Source: SCGC-AG-212-J23 sp035649175
Lineage (GTDB): Bacteria; Pseudomonadota; Gammaproteobacteria; Burkholderiales; SG8-39
Direction of reading: 5' to 3'
Assembly: GCA_035649175.1 (NCBI GenBank)
Contig: DASRKB010000195.1
Span: 1 to 17,331 of the forward strand
Length of the DNA: 17,331 nt
Position 1 is the stretch's first letter. Each line of letters begins with the position of its first letter. A program made the translations under genes and the position numbers. The notes beneath the pieces were generated by a model. It had not been told where the DNA came from. It saw nothing but the letters and a program-made list of their open reading frames with translations, and ran no database searches. This document shows, in pieces, positions 1 to 7,387 of this stretch.

Positions 1-924
1 CGCATGACCGACGACCTGCTGGATGCCGGCCGGGCGATGCTCGGCAAGATTACGCTCACGCGCCGGCCGCTTGACCTCGCGGCCGCCGCGGGTGCCGCGC
101 TCGGCACGCTGCGCGCTTCCGGGCGGCTCGCCTCGCACCGCGTGGTGCAGAAGCTGCAGCCCGCCTGGGTGGACGCCGACCGGACCCGGATCGAGCAGAT
201 CGTGGTCAACCTCGTGGGCAACGCGCTGAAGTACACGCCGGCCGGCGGCACGATCGCGGTGCGGGTGCGCCGCGAGGCGGACGACGCAGTGCTCGAGGTC
301 GAGGACAATGGCGCGGGCATGCCGGCCGAGCTCCTGACGCGAGTCTTCGAGCCCTTCGTGCAGGGCGACCGCGAGCTCGACCGCGCGCAAGGAGGCCTCG
401 GCATCGGCCTCACGCTGGTGCGCCGGCTGGCTGAGCTCCACGGCGGCAGCGCGACGGCGGAGAGCGCCGGGCCGGGGAGCGGCAGCACCTTTCGCCTGCG
501 CCTGCCGGCCATAGAGGCGCCGATGCTTGCCGCGCCGACCGCGGCGACGCCCGCGGCGCGGGCGCGCGACATCCTCATCGTCGAGGACAACCCCGACGGC
601 GCCGACACGCTGCGCCGCCTGCTCGAGCTCGCCGGACATCGCGTGCGCATCGCGCAGGACGGCCCCGCCGGGCTTGCCGCGATCCGCGCGGAGCCGCCCG
701 AGGTCGCGCTCGTCGACATCGGCCTGCCGGGCATGGACGGCTACGAGCTCGCACGCCGTGCGCAGGCGCTACGCGGCGCAGCGCGCAAGCCCTTCCTCGT
801 CGCGCTTACGGGGTACGGCCTGCCGGAAGACCGCGGCCGCGCATTCGAGGCGGGCTTCGACGAGCACCTCGTCAAGCCGGTCGACCCCGAGGCGCTGGCG
901 CGGCTACTCGCGCGCCCGGATTGA
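1..924 (+). CDS. Hybrid sensor histidine kinase with C-terminal receiver domain (5'-partial)
   Basis: This is the C-terminal part of a membrane or cytoplasmic signalling kinase. The frame is open from base 1, and the first visible residues (RMTDDLLDAGR) match the segment that follows the phospho-acceptor histidine in HisKA domains. The ATG at base 4 is therefore an internal Met, and the histidine lies outside the window. Counting from that Met, the ATPase domain shows the N box around N73 (EQIVVNLVGNALKYT, 64-78), the G1 box DNGAGM (101-106), FEPF (115-118) and the G2 box GGLGIGL (130-136). After an Ala/Pro linker comes a receiver domain with acidic pocket E194/D195, phospho-acceptor D238, T269 and K291 of the KPVDP motif. 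Both modules look intact. The gene ends on TGA at 922-924 and overlaps the 3' end of the convergent channel gene by 21 bp. Its signal and partner regulator are unknown, and nothing ties it functionally to the catabolic genes. Confidence 0.93.
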   Translation, partial: RMTDDLLDAGRAMLGKITLTRRPLDLAAAAGAALGTLRASGRLASHRVVQKLQPAWVDADRTRIEQIVVNLVGNALKYTPAGGTIAVRVRREADDAVLEVEDNGAGMPAELLTRVFEPFVQGDRELDRAQGGLGIGLTLVRRLAELHGGSATAESAGPGSGSTFRLRLPAIEAPMLAAPTAATPAARARDILIVEDNPDGADTLRRLLELAGHRVRIAQDGPAGLAAIRAEPPEVALVDIGLPGMDGYELARRAQALRGAARKPFLVALTGYGLPEDRGRAFEAGFDEHLVKPVDPEALARLLARPD

Positions 925-1845
925 GAGCGCGATAAGCGAGCGCACCAGCACCACGCTCACCGCGAGCGTGGCAGCCGCGAGCGTCGCGGCGCACACCGCG
1001 CGCCAGAGCAGCGTGGGATGGTCTTGCGCGTAGCGCGCCGCGGCATATGCCAGCGCATCGAGCGGGAACGTAAAGGCCCACCACGTCGCTCCAAAAGGCC
1101 ACTCGAAGAGCCTTCTCGAAAGGAGGAAGAGCGACGCGGCCAGGACGAGAGAAGCGAAGAAGAGGTTCTCGAGGAGCACGCTTCCCGGGTAGAGCAGCAT
1201 GCCGTTCGCATAGACGAGCGTCGGCGGCACGAGGAGGATGAACCAGCTCGGGCGCAGCGGCGGCGGCAGCGGCGCGGCGAGCACCGCGCGGTAGAAGAGC
1301 AGCGCCATGAGCAGCGGCGCCGCCGCGGCCGAGACGCCGAAGGCGAAGCGCGCCGCCTCGGCGTGGCCGAGCGCCACGCCCGGCCCCGGCGCGACGATGC
1401 CGCCCACCAGGACGATGAGCCATCCCGCGTTTACCTGCGCGAGCTCGATGGCCCCGGAGAGCCAGCGCGTCAGCGCCCAGACCTGGAACGCGGCGAGCAG
1501 CAGGAACCCTGCCCACCACAGCGCGCTGCCAAGCGAAGGCGCGTAGGGCCCGATGCCGCCGGCCACCAGGAACATGCCGACGGGCAGCGCCCCGCAGAAG
1601 CCGAGCAGCGCCGGGTTGGTGAAGTCCTCGCGGACAGCTCCCGGCTGAAAAATCAATTTCAGGAGGTACAACGGCAAGAGCACCGCGAGCGCCAGAACCC
1701 CGAGGAACACCCACGGCTCGGTGAAATACGCCGGCGCCCGGAAGAATCCCGGCAGCACCGGCGCCGAGGCGCGGGCCGAAAGGCCGAGGCCCGCGAGGCC
1801 CATGACGGCGCCGTACATGCCGACATGGACCTCCCGCAGGTTCAT
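904..1845 (-). CDS. TehA/SLAC1-family (TDT) anion channel or dicarboxylate carrier
   Basis: A 313-residue inner-membrane protein with about ten hydrophobic segments, the expected length for the tellurite-resistance/dicarboxylate transporter (TDT) family, which includes bacterial TehA and plant SLAC1. The stretch WWAFTFPLDA (residues 255-264), preceded by FEWPFGAT, resembles the aromatic helix of TehA/SLAC1 that lines and gates the pore. The ATG at 1845-1843 overlaps the TGA of the upstream Bug gene as ATGA, so translation is probably coupled. It is the last gene of the long minus-strand array and its end runs 21 bp into the convergent kinase gene. Its substrate is unknown. Family members move monovalent anions, C4-dicarboxylates or sulfite, so export or import of an organic acid or anion produced by the pathway is a reasonable guess. 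Some Arg residues near the centre (LSRRLF) use AGA/AGG codons unlike the surrounding GC-rich coding. Confidence 0.8.
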   Translation of the reverse strand: MNLREVHVGMYGAVMGLAGLGLSARASAPVLPGFFRAPAYFTEPWVFLGVLALAVLLPLYLLKLIFQPGAVREDFTNPALLGFCGALPVGMFLVAGGIGPYAPSLGSALWWAGFLLLAAFQVWALTRWLSGAIELAQVNAGWLIVLVGGIVAPGPGVALGHAEAARFAFGVSAAAAPLLMALLFYRAVLAAPLPPPLRPSWFILLVPPTLVYANGMLLYPGSVLLENLFFASLVLAASLFLLSRRLFEWPFGATWWAFTFPLDALAYAAARYAQDHPTLLWRAVCAATLAAATLAVSVVLVRSLIALSIRARE

Positions 1846-2798
1846 TCGATACGGATATTCGCGTCTTTCACCACGGCCGCCCAGCGCTTCACTTCCTCGG
1901 CGATCTGCGCGCCGAGCCGCTCGGGCGAGCTCGGCGTGGGCGTCGCGCCCTGCTTGGTGAAGTTCTCGCGGATGTCCGGCGACGCCAGCGCCTTTTGTAT
2001 TTCACGGGAAACCTTTTCCCGGATGGCGGACGGCGTGCCGGCCGGCGCCACGACAAAGACGTTCGGCGCCGCCGAAAAACCCGGGAGCGTCTCGGCCATG
2101 GTCGGCCAGTCGGGCGCGCTCGGAAGGCGCTCGGGGCTCGTTACCGCGAGCGCGCGGATCCTGCCGCCCTTCGACGCGCCGATCGCGGCGAGCGCGCTGA
2201 TCACGCCGATCGGCACCTGCCCGCTCATGAGGTCGGGCATCATCGCCGAGGCGCCCTTGTAGGGAACATGCTGCACGTCCACCCCGGCCTGGCGCTTGAA
2301 GAGCTCGAAGGCGAGGTGCTGCAGCGTGCCGATGCCGGGCGAGGCGTACGGATACTTGCCGGGATTCGCCTTCAGCACGGCGATCAGCTCCGCGGTGCTC
2401 TTCGCCGGGAAGCCGGGGTTCACCACGAAGGCCATCGGCAGCATGCAGACGCCGCCTACCGGCGCGAACTGCCGCAACGGGTCGAAGCTCACCTTCGGGT
2501 TGACGCTCGGCAACGCGAGCGTGCCGCTCTCGGCCACCATGAGCACGTAGCCGTCGGGCGCCGCGCCCGCGAGCGCCTCCGCTGCCACGCCGCCGGAGGC
2601 GCCGGGCCGGTTCTCGATCACGAACTGCTGCCCAAGCGCCTCCGAGAGCTTCGGCGCGAGCACGCGCGCGATCGTGTCCATGCCGCCGCCGGGCGCGTAG
2701 CCGACCAGCATGCGCACCGGCCGCGCAGGGTAATCCTGGGACAAGCTTGCCGTGGAAACGACGACGAGAAGAAACCCGATCAATGCCCGCATGGTCAC
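1842..2798 (-). CDS. Bug/TctC-family tripartite tricarboxylate-type solute-binding protein
   Basis: A periplasmic solute receptor of the Bug (TctC) family, which captures carboxylates or other small organic ligands. A signal peptide covers residues 1-20 (hydrophobic LIGFLLVVVSTASLS, then QDYPARPVRM). The family loop YAPGGGMDTIAR (about 34-45) and the later YASPGIGTLQHLAFELF and HVPYKGASAMMPDL stretches are typical. The length of about 318 residues is normal. The likely start is GTG at 2798-2796, which overlaps the livF stop as GTGA; an in-frame ATG at 2792-2790 is the alternative and loses only two residues. The downstream channel gene begins in an ATGA overlap. No TctA or TctB membrane subunit is in the window, so this is an orphan receptor placed at the end of an ABC-transporter operon. 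It may serve a distant transporter or act as a sensor ligand-binding partner. The ligand is unknown. Confidence 0.93.
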   Translation of the reverse strand: MTMRALIGFLLVVVSTASLSQDYPARPVRMLVGYAPGGGMDTIARVLAPKLSEALGQQFVIENRPGASGGVAAEALAGAAPDGYVLMVAESGTLALPSVNPKVSFDPLRQFAPVGGVCMLPMAFVVNPGFPAKSTAELIAVLKANPGKYPYASPGIGTLQHLAFELFKRQAGVDVQHVPYKGASAMMPDLMSGQVPIGVISALAAIGASKGGRIRALAVTSPERLPSAPDWPTMAETLPGFSAAPNVFVVAPAGTPSAIREKVSREIQKALASPDIRENFTKQGATPTPSSPERLGAQIAEEVKRWAAVVKDANIRIE

Positions 2799-3526
2799 GT
2801 CCCCAGGTAATAGCTCTTCACCAGCTCGTTCTGCTCCAGCTCGGCGACCGTCTTGCCCTCGAAGACGATCTCGCCGTGCACGATGATGTAGCCGCGGTCG
2901 GCGATGCGGATGGCCTGGTGGAAGTTTTGCTCCGCCATCAGCACCGTCAGACCGTATTTCTCTTTGAGCTCCTTGATCTTGGTGATGGTGTGCGAGACGA
3001 GGATCGGCGCGAGGCCGACCGAGGGCTCGTCCACCAGCAAGAGCTTCGGCGCCGACATCAACGCGCGCGCGATGGCGAGCATCTGCTGCTGGCCGCCCGA
3101 GAGCGAGCCGGCGAGCTGCCGACGCCGCTCCGCGAGCACGGGAAAGGCTTCATAGCAGAACGAAGAATTCCGAGCGATGGCGGATCGCGCCTGTTGACGG
3201 AAGGCCCCAAGGAACAGGTTCTCCTCGACGGTGAGCTTGGGAAAGAGCCGCCGCCCCTCAGGGACCATCGCCACGCCGAGGTTGACGATCGCCTCGGTGG
3301 AGAGCTTCGTCAGATCGTAGCTCTTGTTTTCGAGAGTCAATGCAATTTGTCCCTTGCTGGGCCGGACCATGCCCATGACGCATTTCATGAGCGTGCTCTT
3401 GCCGTTGCCGTTGGTGCCGAGCAGCGCCACGGTGCTCCCCGCATCGACCGTGAGGGAGACCCCGTGCAGCGCCCGCACCGCGCCGTAGCCGGCATCGACG
3501 TCCTCGACGCGGAGGCTAAGCGCCAA
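2795..3526 (-). CDS. livF: LivF-type branched-chain-amino-acid ABC transporter ATPase
   Basis: One of the two cytoplasmic ATPases of a LivFGMH-type ABC importer. The 243-residue protein carries Walker A GTNGNGKST (37-45), signature LSGGQ (142-146) and Walker B LLLVDEP (162-168), followed by the AEQN segment (198-201) characteristic of LivF in place of a classical H-loop. The start is judged to be TTG at 3526-3524: an AGAGGG Shine-Dalgarno lies about six nucleotides upstream and no ATG or GTG is available near the family's usual N-terminus. This start overlaps the end of livG by 11 bp. The following Bug gene begins in a GTGA overlap, so the set is tightly coupled. The symbol reflects family membership only; the transported compound need not be a branched-chain amino acid. 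Residues about 59-82 and 110-127 use less GC-rich codons than their surroundings. Confidence 0.93.
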   Translation of the reverse strand: MALSLRVEDVDAGYGAVRALHGVSLTVDAGSTVALLGTNGNGKSTLMKCVMGMVRPSKGQIALTLENKSYDLTKLSTEAIVNLGVAMVPEGRRLFPKLTVEENLFLGAFRQQARSAIARNSSFCYEAFPVLAERRRQLAGSLSGGQQQMLAIARALMSAPKLLLVDEPSVGLAPILVSHTITKIKELKEKYGLTVLMAEQNFHQAIRIADRGYIIVHGEIVFEGKTVAELEQNELVKSYYLGT

Positions 3527-4232
3527 GGTAGGCCCTCTGCACGTCGCCGTTCGCCACGATCTCCGTCGGTGTGCCCTCGCAGATGATCTTGCCCGCGTCC
3601 AGGCACACCACGCGCTGCGAGAAGCGCATCACCGCCTGCATGATGTGCTCGATCATGATCACCGTGATGCCCGAGGCGTTGAGGTCGAAGAGGATCTTCA
3701 GCACCTCGTCGACCTCGGCACCGGCGAGCCCGGCCATCGCCTCGTCCGAGATCAGAAGCCGCGGCCGCGCCGCCATCGCGCGCGCGAGCTCGAGCTTGCG
3801 CAACTCGACCTGCGAGAGCTGACTCGAGAGCGCCTGCGCCTTGTCGGCGAGCCCCATGCGGCGGAGGATCTCCATCGCCTCGCCCTGCGCGTCGCGCTCC
3901 TTGCGGTGCGCGACATAGGCGAAGGGCACGAGCAGGTTCTCCAGCACCGTCATGGCGTGGAAGGGACGCGGCACCTGGAAGCTGCGCGCGATGCCCAAGC
4001 GGGTACGCTGGTAGGCTGGCAGCCTGGAGATCTCGGAACTCTGGAACCTGATGGAGCCTGTTTCGTTCCTCAGCGTCCCCGAGATGCAGTTGATGAGCGT
4101 GGTCTTGCCCGAGCCGTTGGGCCCGATCAGGCCGAAGCGCTCGCCCTGGGCGATCTCGATGCTCACCCCGGCGAGCGCGGTGAAGCCGCCGAAGTGCTTC
4201 GAGACATCCTTTACCTGAAGTAGTGCAGCCAT
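3516..4232 (-). CDS. livG: LivG-type branched-chain-amino-acid ABC transporter ATPase
   Basis: The second ATPase of the importer, 238 residues from ATG at 4232-4230 (MAALLQVKDVSKHF). The frame is open further upstream, but that stretch lies inside livM and is not LivG-like, so the ATG is preferred. It overlaps the end of livM by 22 bp. Walker A is GPNGSGKT (37-44), the Q-loop Gln is Q86, Walker B is LLISDE (159-164) and the H-loop is H196 in MIEHIMQAVM. The signature motif is unusual: LSQVELRK (139-146), with Val142 where the conserved glycine of LSGGQ or LSYGE normally stands, followed by a normal LELARAMAARPRL helix. I recall divergent signatures in some LivG-like proteins, so this need not be inactivating. 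The stop TAG (3518-3516) lies inside the start region of livF. Confidence 0.93.
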   Translation of the reverse strand: MAALLQVKDVSKHFGGFTALAGVSIEIAQGERFGLIGPNGSGKTTLINCISGTLRNETGSIRFQSSEISRLPAYQRTRLGIARSFQVPRPFHAMTVLENLLVPFAYVAHRKERDAQGEAMEILRRMGLADKAQALSSQLSQVELRKLELARAMAARPRLLISDEAMAGLAGAEVDEVLKILFDLNASGITVIMIEHIMQAVMRFSQRVVCLDAGKIICEGTPTEIVANGDVQRAYLGA

Positions 4233-5143
4233 CTCTTGATCAACCCGAGCACCCCTTCGGGGGCGACAACTACGAACAGCACCAGCAGCACCCCCACCAC
4301 CAGCACGTTCACCTCGTTCGAGATGGTGACGGTGACGACCTGCTGCAGCGTGCCGAGCAGGACGGCGCCGATCACCGGTCCGAGCCAGTGGACGGTGCCG
4401 CCGATCATCGCGGCCGCGAGCGCGTTCACCGACCAGGTCAGGTTGAACGAGGAAACCGGCTCGACGAAGGAAAGGTACATGGGCATGGGCGCCCCGGCCG
4501 CGCCCATCAGCGCGCCGGACAGCGTGCAGGCAAAGAGCTTGAGCTTGAGCGTCGGCACGCCCGCGCACTCCGCGGCCTCCTCGCTGTCGCGCAGCGCGCG
4601 CAGGCCGCGCCCGATCCAGGACACCTGCACCCAGCGTGCCAGCGCCACCGCGCCCACCGCCATCGCCGCCATGGCGGCAAACAGCATCCGGGTGTAGGTC
4701 TCGAAGGGCGCCATGACCTCGGGGCGCAGGAGCTGCAGCCCGGTCGCGCCGCCGACGTAGCGCCAGTTGATCATCAGCGTCTCCATGATGAAGATCACGG
4801 CGACGGTGGCGATGGCGAAGAAGATGCCGCGCAGGCGCAACGTGAGCAGCCCGACGCCGAAGCCGAGCAGGCCGCACACCGCCGCCGCGACCGCGATCTG
4901 CACCACGAGGGGCGCGCCGAGCCACTTGAAGAGTACCGTGGCAGTGTACGCGCCCAGCCCGAAGAACGCGGCGGTGCCGAAGTTCACGTAGCCGGCGTAG
5001 CCGCCGAGGATATTCCACGCCGTGGCGAGCACCACGAACGTGAGCACGATGTACGAGGCGTAGAAGAAGTACTCGTTCACCGGGCTGAGCGCGAGGCCGA
5101 TCGCGGCGAGCACGAGGACGGCGGCGGGGATCCAGAACTTCAT
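4211..5143 (-). CDS. livM: LivM-type ABC transporter permease
   Basis: A 310-residue inner-membrane permease of the LivM family, with about nine to ten hydrophobic segments. Typical motifs are WNILGGYAGYVNFGTAAFFG (43-62), which matches the LivM 'G..G..S.G...F.G.GAY' signature with Asn-Phe-Gly at the centre, the cytoplasmic loop GRGLRALRDSEEAAECAGV (178-196) that contacts the ATPases, and PEGVLGL (295-301) at the C-terminus. Translation starts at ATG 5143-5141, seven nucleotides after the livH stop, with only a weak ribosome-binding site, consistent with re-initiation from livH. The 3' end overlaps livG by 22 bp. It forms a heteromeric channel with LivH and imports the ligand delivered by a Leu/Ile/Val-type binding protein, most likely the one encoded just upstream of livH. 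Confidence 0.94.
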   Translation of the reverse strand: MKFWIPAAVLVLAAIGLALSPVNEYFFYASYIVLTFVVLATAWNILGGYAGYVNFGTAAFFGLGAYTATVLFKWLGAPLVVQIAVAAAVCGLLGFGVGLLTLRLRGIFFAIATVAVIFIMETLMINWRYVGGATGLQLLRPEVMAPFETYTRMLFAAMAAMAVGAVALARWVQVSWIGRGLRALRDSEEAAECAGVPTLKLKLFACTLSGALMGAAGAPMPMYLSFVEPVSSFNLTWSVNALAAAMIGGTVHWLGPVIGAVLLGTLQQVVTVTISNEVNVLVVGVLLVLFVVVAPEGVLGLIKRWLHYFR

Positions 5144-5150
5144 CGGCGGC

Positions 5151-6026
5151 TCATCTGCCGAACAGCCCCTGCGGCCGTACGCCCAGCACCAGCAGCAGGA
5201 TGCCGAAGGCGACCGCGGGCGCCCACGAGGCGCCGAAGAACATGAGCACGATCGATTCCGCGATGCCCAGGATCAGGCCCGCGGCGAGCGTGCCGGTCAT
5301 GCTGCCCAGCCCGGCGAGCACCACGATGGCGAAGGTGCGGCCGATGTAGAGCCGGTCGAGCGCCGGCTCGACCGGGCCGACGATGATGAGCATCGCGCCG
5401 GCGAGCGCCGAGGCGGCGGTGGCGATGCCGAAGGCCCACTGCTTGATGCGCACCGGGTTCGCACCCATCAGGCGTAGCGCCGGCTCGTCCTGCGCCACCG
5501 CCTTGATCGCCCGCCCGGTGAACGTCTTCGACAGATAGAGCGTCAGCACGAACGTCAGCACCAGCGCGACGCCGAATGCGACGAGCATGCGATGCGGGAT
5601 GCGGTAGTCGCCCAGCCGCAGGCTCTCGCCGATATACGGGGCGTTCACGGTGCGCTGGTCCACCCCGAAGCCCAGAATCAGGCCGACCTCGATGATGAAG
5701 GCGATGCCGAAGAAGAAGGCGAGCCCGCGCACCCCGGCTTCGGTGCCCCGCTTCTCGAAGGTCTCATAGTAGAAGCGGTACACCAGCATCCCCAGGAGGA
5801 AGAACGGCGCCATCAGCACCGTGCCCGCGACGAGCGGGTCCCAGCCGTAGCTTGCGAGCAGGTACGTGCAGTACGACCCGAACACCATGATCGCGGGGTG
5901 CGCGACGTGGGGCACGTCGAGCAGCCCGAAGGATACCGAAAGCCCGATGCTCACCGCGGCATAGAAGCAGCCGAGCAACACGCCGAACATCAGCGCCTCG
6001 AACAGCAGGTCCAAGGAAAAGAACAT
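5151..6026 (-). CDS. livH: LivH-type ABC transporter permease
   Basis: The partner permease of LivM, 291 residues with about eight hydrophobic segments. The N-terminal motif SIGLSVSFGLLDVPHVAHPA (26-45) occupies the place of the usual GL...FG....NFAHG motif, with His-Pro instead of His-Gly. The ATPase-facing loop GRAIKAVAQDEPALRLMGAN (171-190) and the C-terminal RPQGLFG (284-290) are typical of LivH. The start is ATG 6026-6024. The only Shine-Dalgarno-like stretch is AGGGGG ending three nucleotides before the ATG, a short spacing, and it directly follows the T-tract of an intrinsic terminator. Expression of livHMGF is therefore likely lower than that of the binding protein gene upstream and depends on terminator read-through, unless a promoter overlaps the end of that gene. 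Confidence 0.93.
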   Translation of the reverse strand: MFFSLDLLFEALMFGVLLGCFYAAVSIGLSVSFGLLDVPHVAHPAIMVFGSYCTYLLASYGWDPLVAGTVLMAPFFLLGMLVYRFYYETFEKRGTEAGVRGLAFFFGIAFIIEVGLILGFGVDQRTVNAPYIGESLRLGDYRIPHRMLVAFGVALVLTFVLTLYLSKTFTGRAIKAVAQDEPALRLMGANPVRIKQWAFGIATAASALAGAMLIIVGPVEPALDRLYIGRTFAIVVLAGLGSMTGTLAAGLILGIAESIVLMFFGASWAPAVAFGILLLVLGVRPQGLFGR

Positions 6027-6035
6027 GATCCCCCT

Positions 6036-6064
6036 AAAAAAACGGCGCGGGGCGACCGCGCCGT
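6036..6064 (-). terminator. Intrinsic terminator between the binding-protein gene and livH
   Basis: Read on the minus strand, a perfect 9-bp GC-rich stem (ACGGCGCGG at 6064-6056, CCGCGCCGT at 6050-6042) with a five-nucleotide loop is followed by T residues down to 6036, seven in a row counting the last base of the stem. It begins 18 nt after the stop of the binding-protein gene (TAG at 6085-6083). On the plus strand the same hairpin is not followed by a T run, so it acts in the minus direction. A partial terminator at this place in ABC operons commonly sets a high binding-protein to permease ratio. The T-tract abuts the livH ribosome-binding site. Confidence 0.85.
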
Positions 6065-6082
6065 CTTTCCCTCACCGGGTGG

Positions 6083-7333
6083 CTAACCGCGCGCCTTCTC
6101 GAACGGCTGGATGAGGTCGCCGGTCTTGTACTGCTCCGGGAAGAGCACCACCTGCTTGCCCGGCTGGCGCCACTGGTCCATGTCCTTGTCCTTGACGCCG
6201 CGGAACTGCGCCTGCACCACGCGCGGGTTGGCCCACTCGCCGTCCTTACCGTACCTGATCGGGCCGACCACCGTCTTCATCTCGTAGTTGTGCAGGTACT
6301 GGGCGATCTTGCCGTGGTCGAAGCTGTTCACGGCGCGGATTGCCTGCTCGAGCATCTGCCCGATGGCGTAATTGAACGGCGGCAGGTAGAACCCGAGCGG
6401 GTCGACCTTGGCTTCCGCCGCGCGCTTGCTGTAGCGCGCGAGGAAGTCCTCGATCCCGGGATACTTCATTCCCGGCACGTAGGAGTTGTAGTTCACGATG
6501 CCGTTCAGGAGGCTGCCCAGGTTCACCATGTTCGGCGTGAACTGCAGGCCGACCATGCCGCCGCCGAACATCTTCACCCCCGAGCCCACGCCGATCTCGT
6601 TCACCGCGCGCACGATGGCGACCGAGTCGTTCGGGTAGGACATGACGAACACCATGTCCGGCTTTGACGCGCGGATGGCGCGGATGAGCGAGGAGAAGTC
6701 CGTCGTCGTCGGCGGATAGTTCTGGTCGTACACCGCCTTCAAACCGTCTTTCTTCGCGAGCGCGCGGGCGCCGTTGGCGAGGTTCTGCGCGAACTCCTGG
6801 TCGGCGGCGAGGAAAGCCACGCTCTTCGCACCGACCCGCTTGCCGTTGGCGAAGAAGCCGTCGGACCAGCTCGAGGCGTCGTTCCAGGGCGCGTTGTTGA
6901 ACCACATGTCGTGCTTAACCTTCGCATTCACCTGGAAGGAGAAGTTGCCCATCACGAGCAGGTTGCGCTGCTTCGCCATCGGCATGAGCGGCGCCGTGGG
7001 CACCGTCCCATAGGGCGCGATGATGAGGTCCACCTTGTCGACGTCGAGCAGCTTGGTATAGATGCCCGGGACGTTGGCGGGGTTGGTCTGGTCGTCGTAG
7101 GCGATGAACTCGACCTTGCGGTTGAGCAGCCCGCCCTTCGCGTTCACGTCGTCGACCCACAGGCGCAGCGCGACGAGCGCCGCCTGGCCGCCGGCGCCGA
7201 GCGAGCCGGTCTGGGGCATGCTCATGCCGATCTTCACCACGTTCTGCTGCGCGCGCGCCGCGCGCACCGGCAGGCCGGCGGTGACCGCGAGCGCCGCCCC
7301 GGCCTTCAATACCTTCCGTCTGGATTGCTTCAT
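6083..7333 (-). CDS. Tat-exported Leu/Ile/Val-type ABC transporter substrate-binding protein
   Basis: A periplasmic receptor for the LivHMGF importer, 416 residues. The N-terminus MKQSRRKVLK followed by a hydrophobic stretch and ending ARA-QQ (cleavage near residue 28) is a twin-arginine signal with SRRKVLK as the Tat motif, implying export in the folded state. The mature part has the type I periplasmic-binding fold features of the Liv family: VKIGMSMPQTGSLGAGGQAA near the N-terminus, DDVNAKGG, and later FVMSYPNDSVAIVRAVNEIG. The ATG at 7333-7331 is preferred over the longer open frame because AAGGAGGTGG lies about nine nucleotides upstream. The gene is separated from the flavin oxygenase gene by 95 nt and from livH by a terminator, so it likely has its own promoter. 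The ligand is unknown; the context suggests it is the substrate of the oxidative enzymes upstream. Confidence 0.93.
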   Translation of the reverse strand: MKQSRRKVLKAGAALAVTAGLPVRAARAQQNVVKIGMSMPQTGSLGAGGQAALVALRLWVDDVNAKGGLLNRKVEFIAYDDQTNPANVPGIYTKLLDVDKVDLIIAPYGTVPTAPLMPMAKQRNLLVMGNFSFQVNAKVKHDMWFNNAPWNDASSWSDGFFANGKRVGAKSVAFLAADQEFAQNLANGARALAKKDGLKAVYDQNYPPTTTDFSSLIRAIRASKPDMVFVMSYPNDSVAIVRAVNEIGVGSGVKMFGGGMVGLQFTPNMVNLGSLLNGIVNYNSYVPGMKYPGIEDFLARYSKRAAEAKVDPLGFYLPPFNYAIGQMLEQAIRAVNSFDHGKIAQYLHNYEMKTVVGPIRYGKDGEWANPRVVQAQFRGVKDKDMDQWRQPGKQVVLFPEQYKTGDLIQPFEKARG

Positions 7334-7357
7334 GATGTGCCACCTCCTTGTGGGCCT

Positions 7358-7363
7358 ATTGTA
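7358..7363 (-). promoter_or_regulatory. Possible -10 element upstream of the binding-protein gene
   Basis: On the minus strand TACAAT (five of six matches to TATAAT) lies about 24 nt before the start codon, in the only sizeable gap between the oxygenase and transporter genes. I find no convincing -35 hexamer at 16-18 nt spacing, so this is a weak candidate. Confidence 0.25.
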
Positions 7364-7387
7364 ATCACGGCCCCGCGAATAGCGCCA

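Noticed and set aside
4..6. ATG at base 4 as the true start of the kinase gene
   Set aside because: The frame is open to the window edge and the residue falls within the conserved helix after the phospho-acceptor histidine, so the gene continues to the left.
1018..2262. Open frame of about 414 codons on the plus strand across the channel and Bug genes
   Set aside because: Composition is highly charged (Arg/Glu/Gln) and without family features; it crosses two well-supported minus-strand genes.
4233..5018. Extended N-terminus for LivG (about 260 extra residues in frame)
   Set aside because: The extension lies in another frame of livM, is Arg/Ala-rich noise, and the LivG fold starts exactly at the ATG at 4232.
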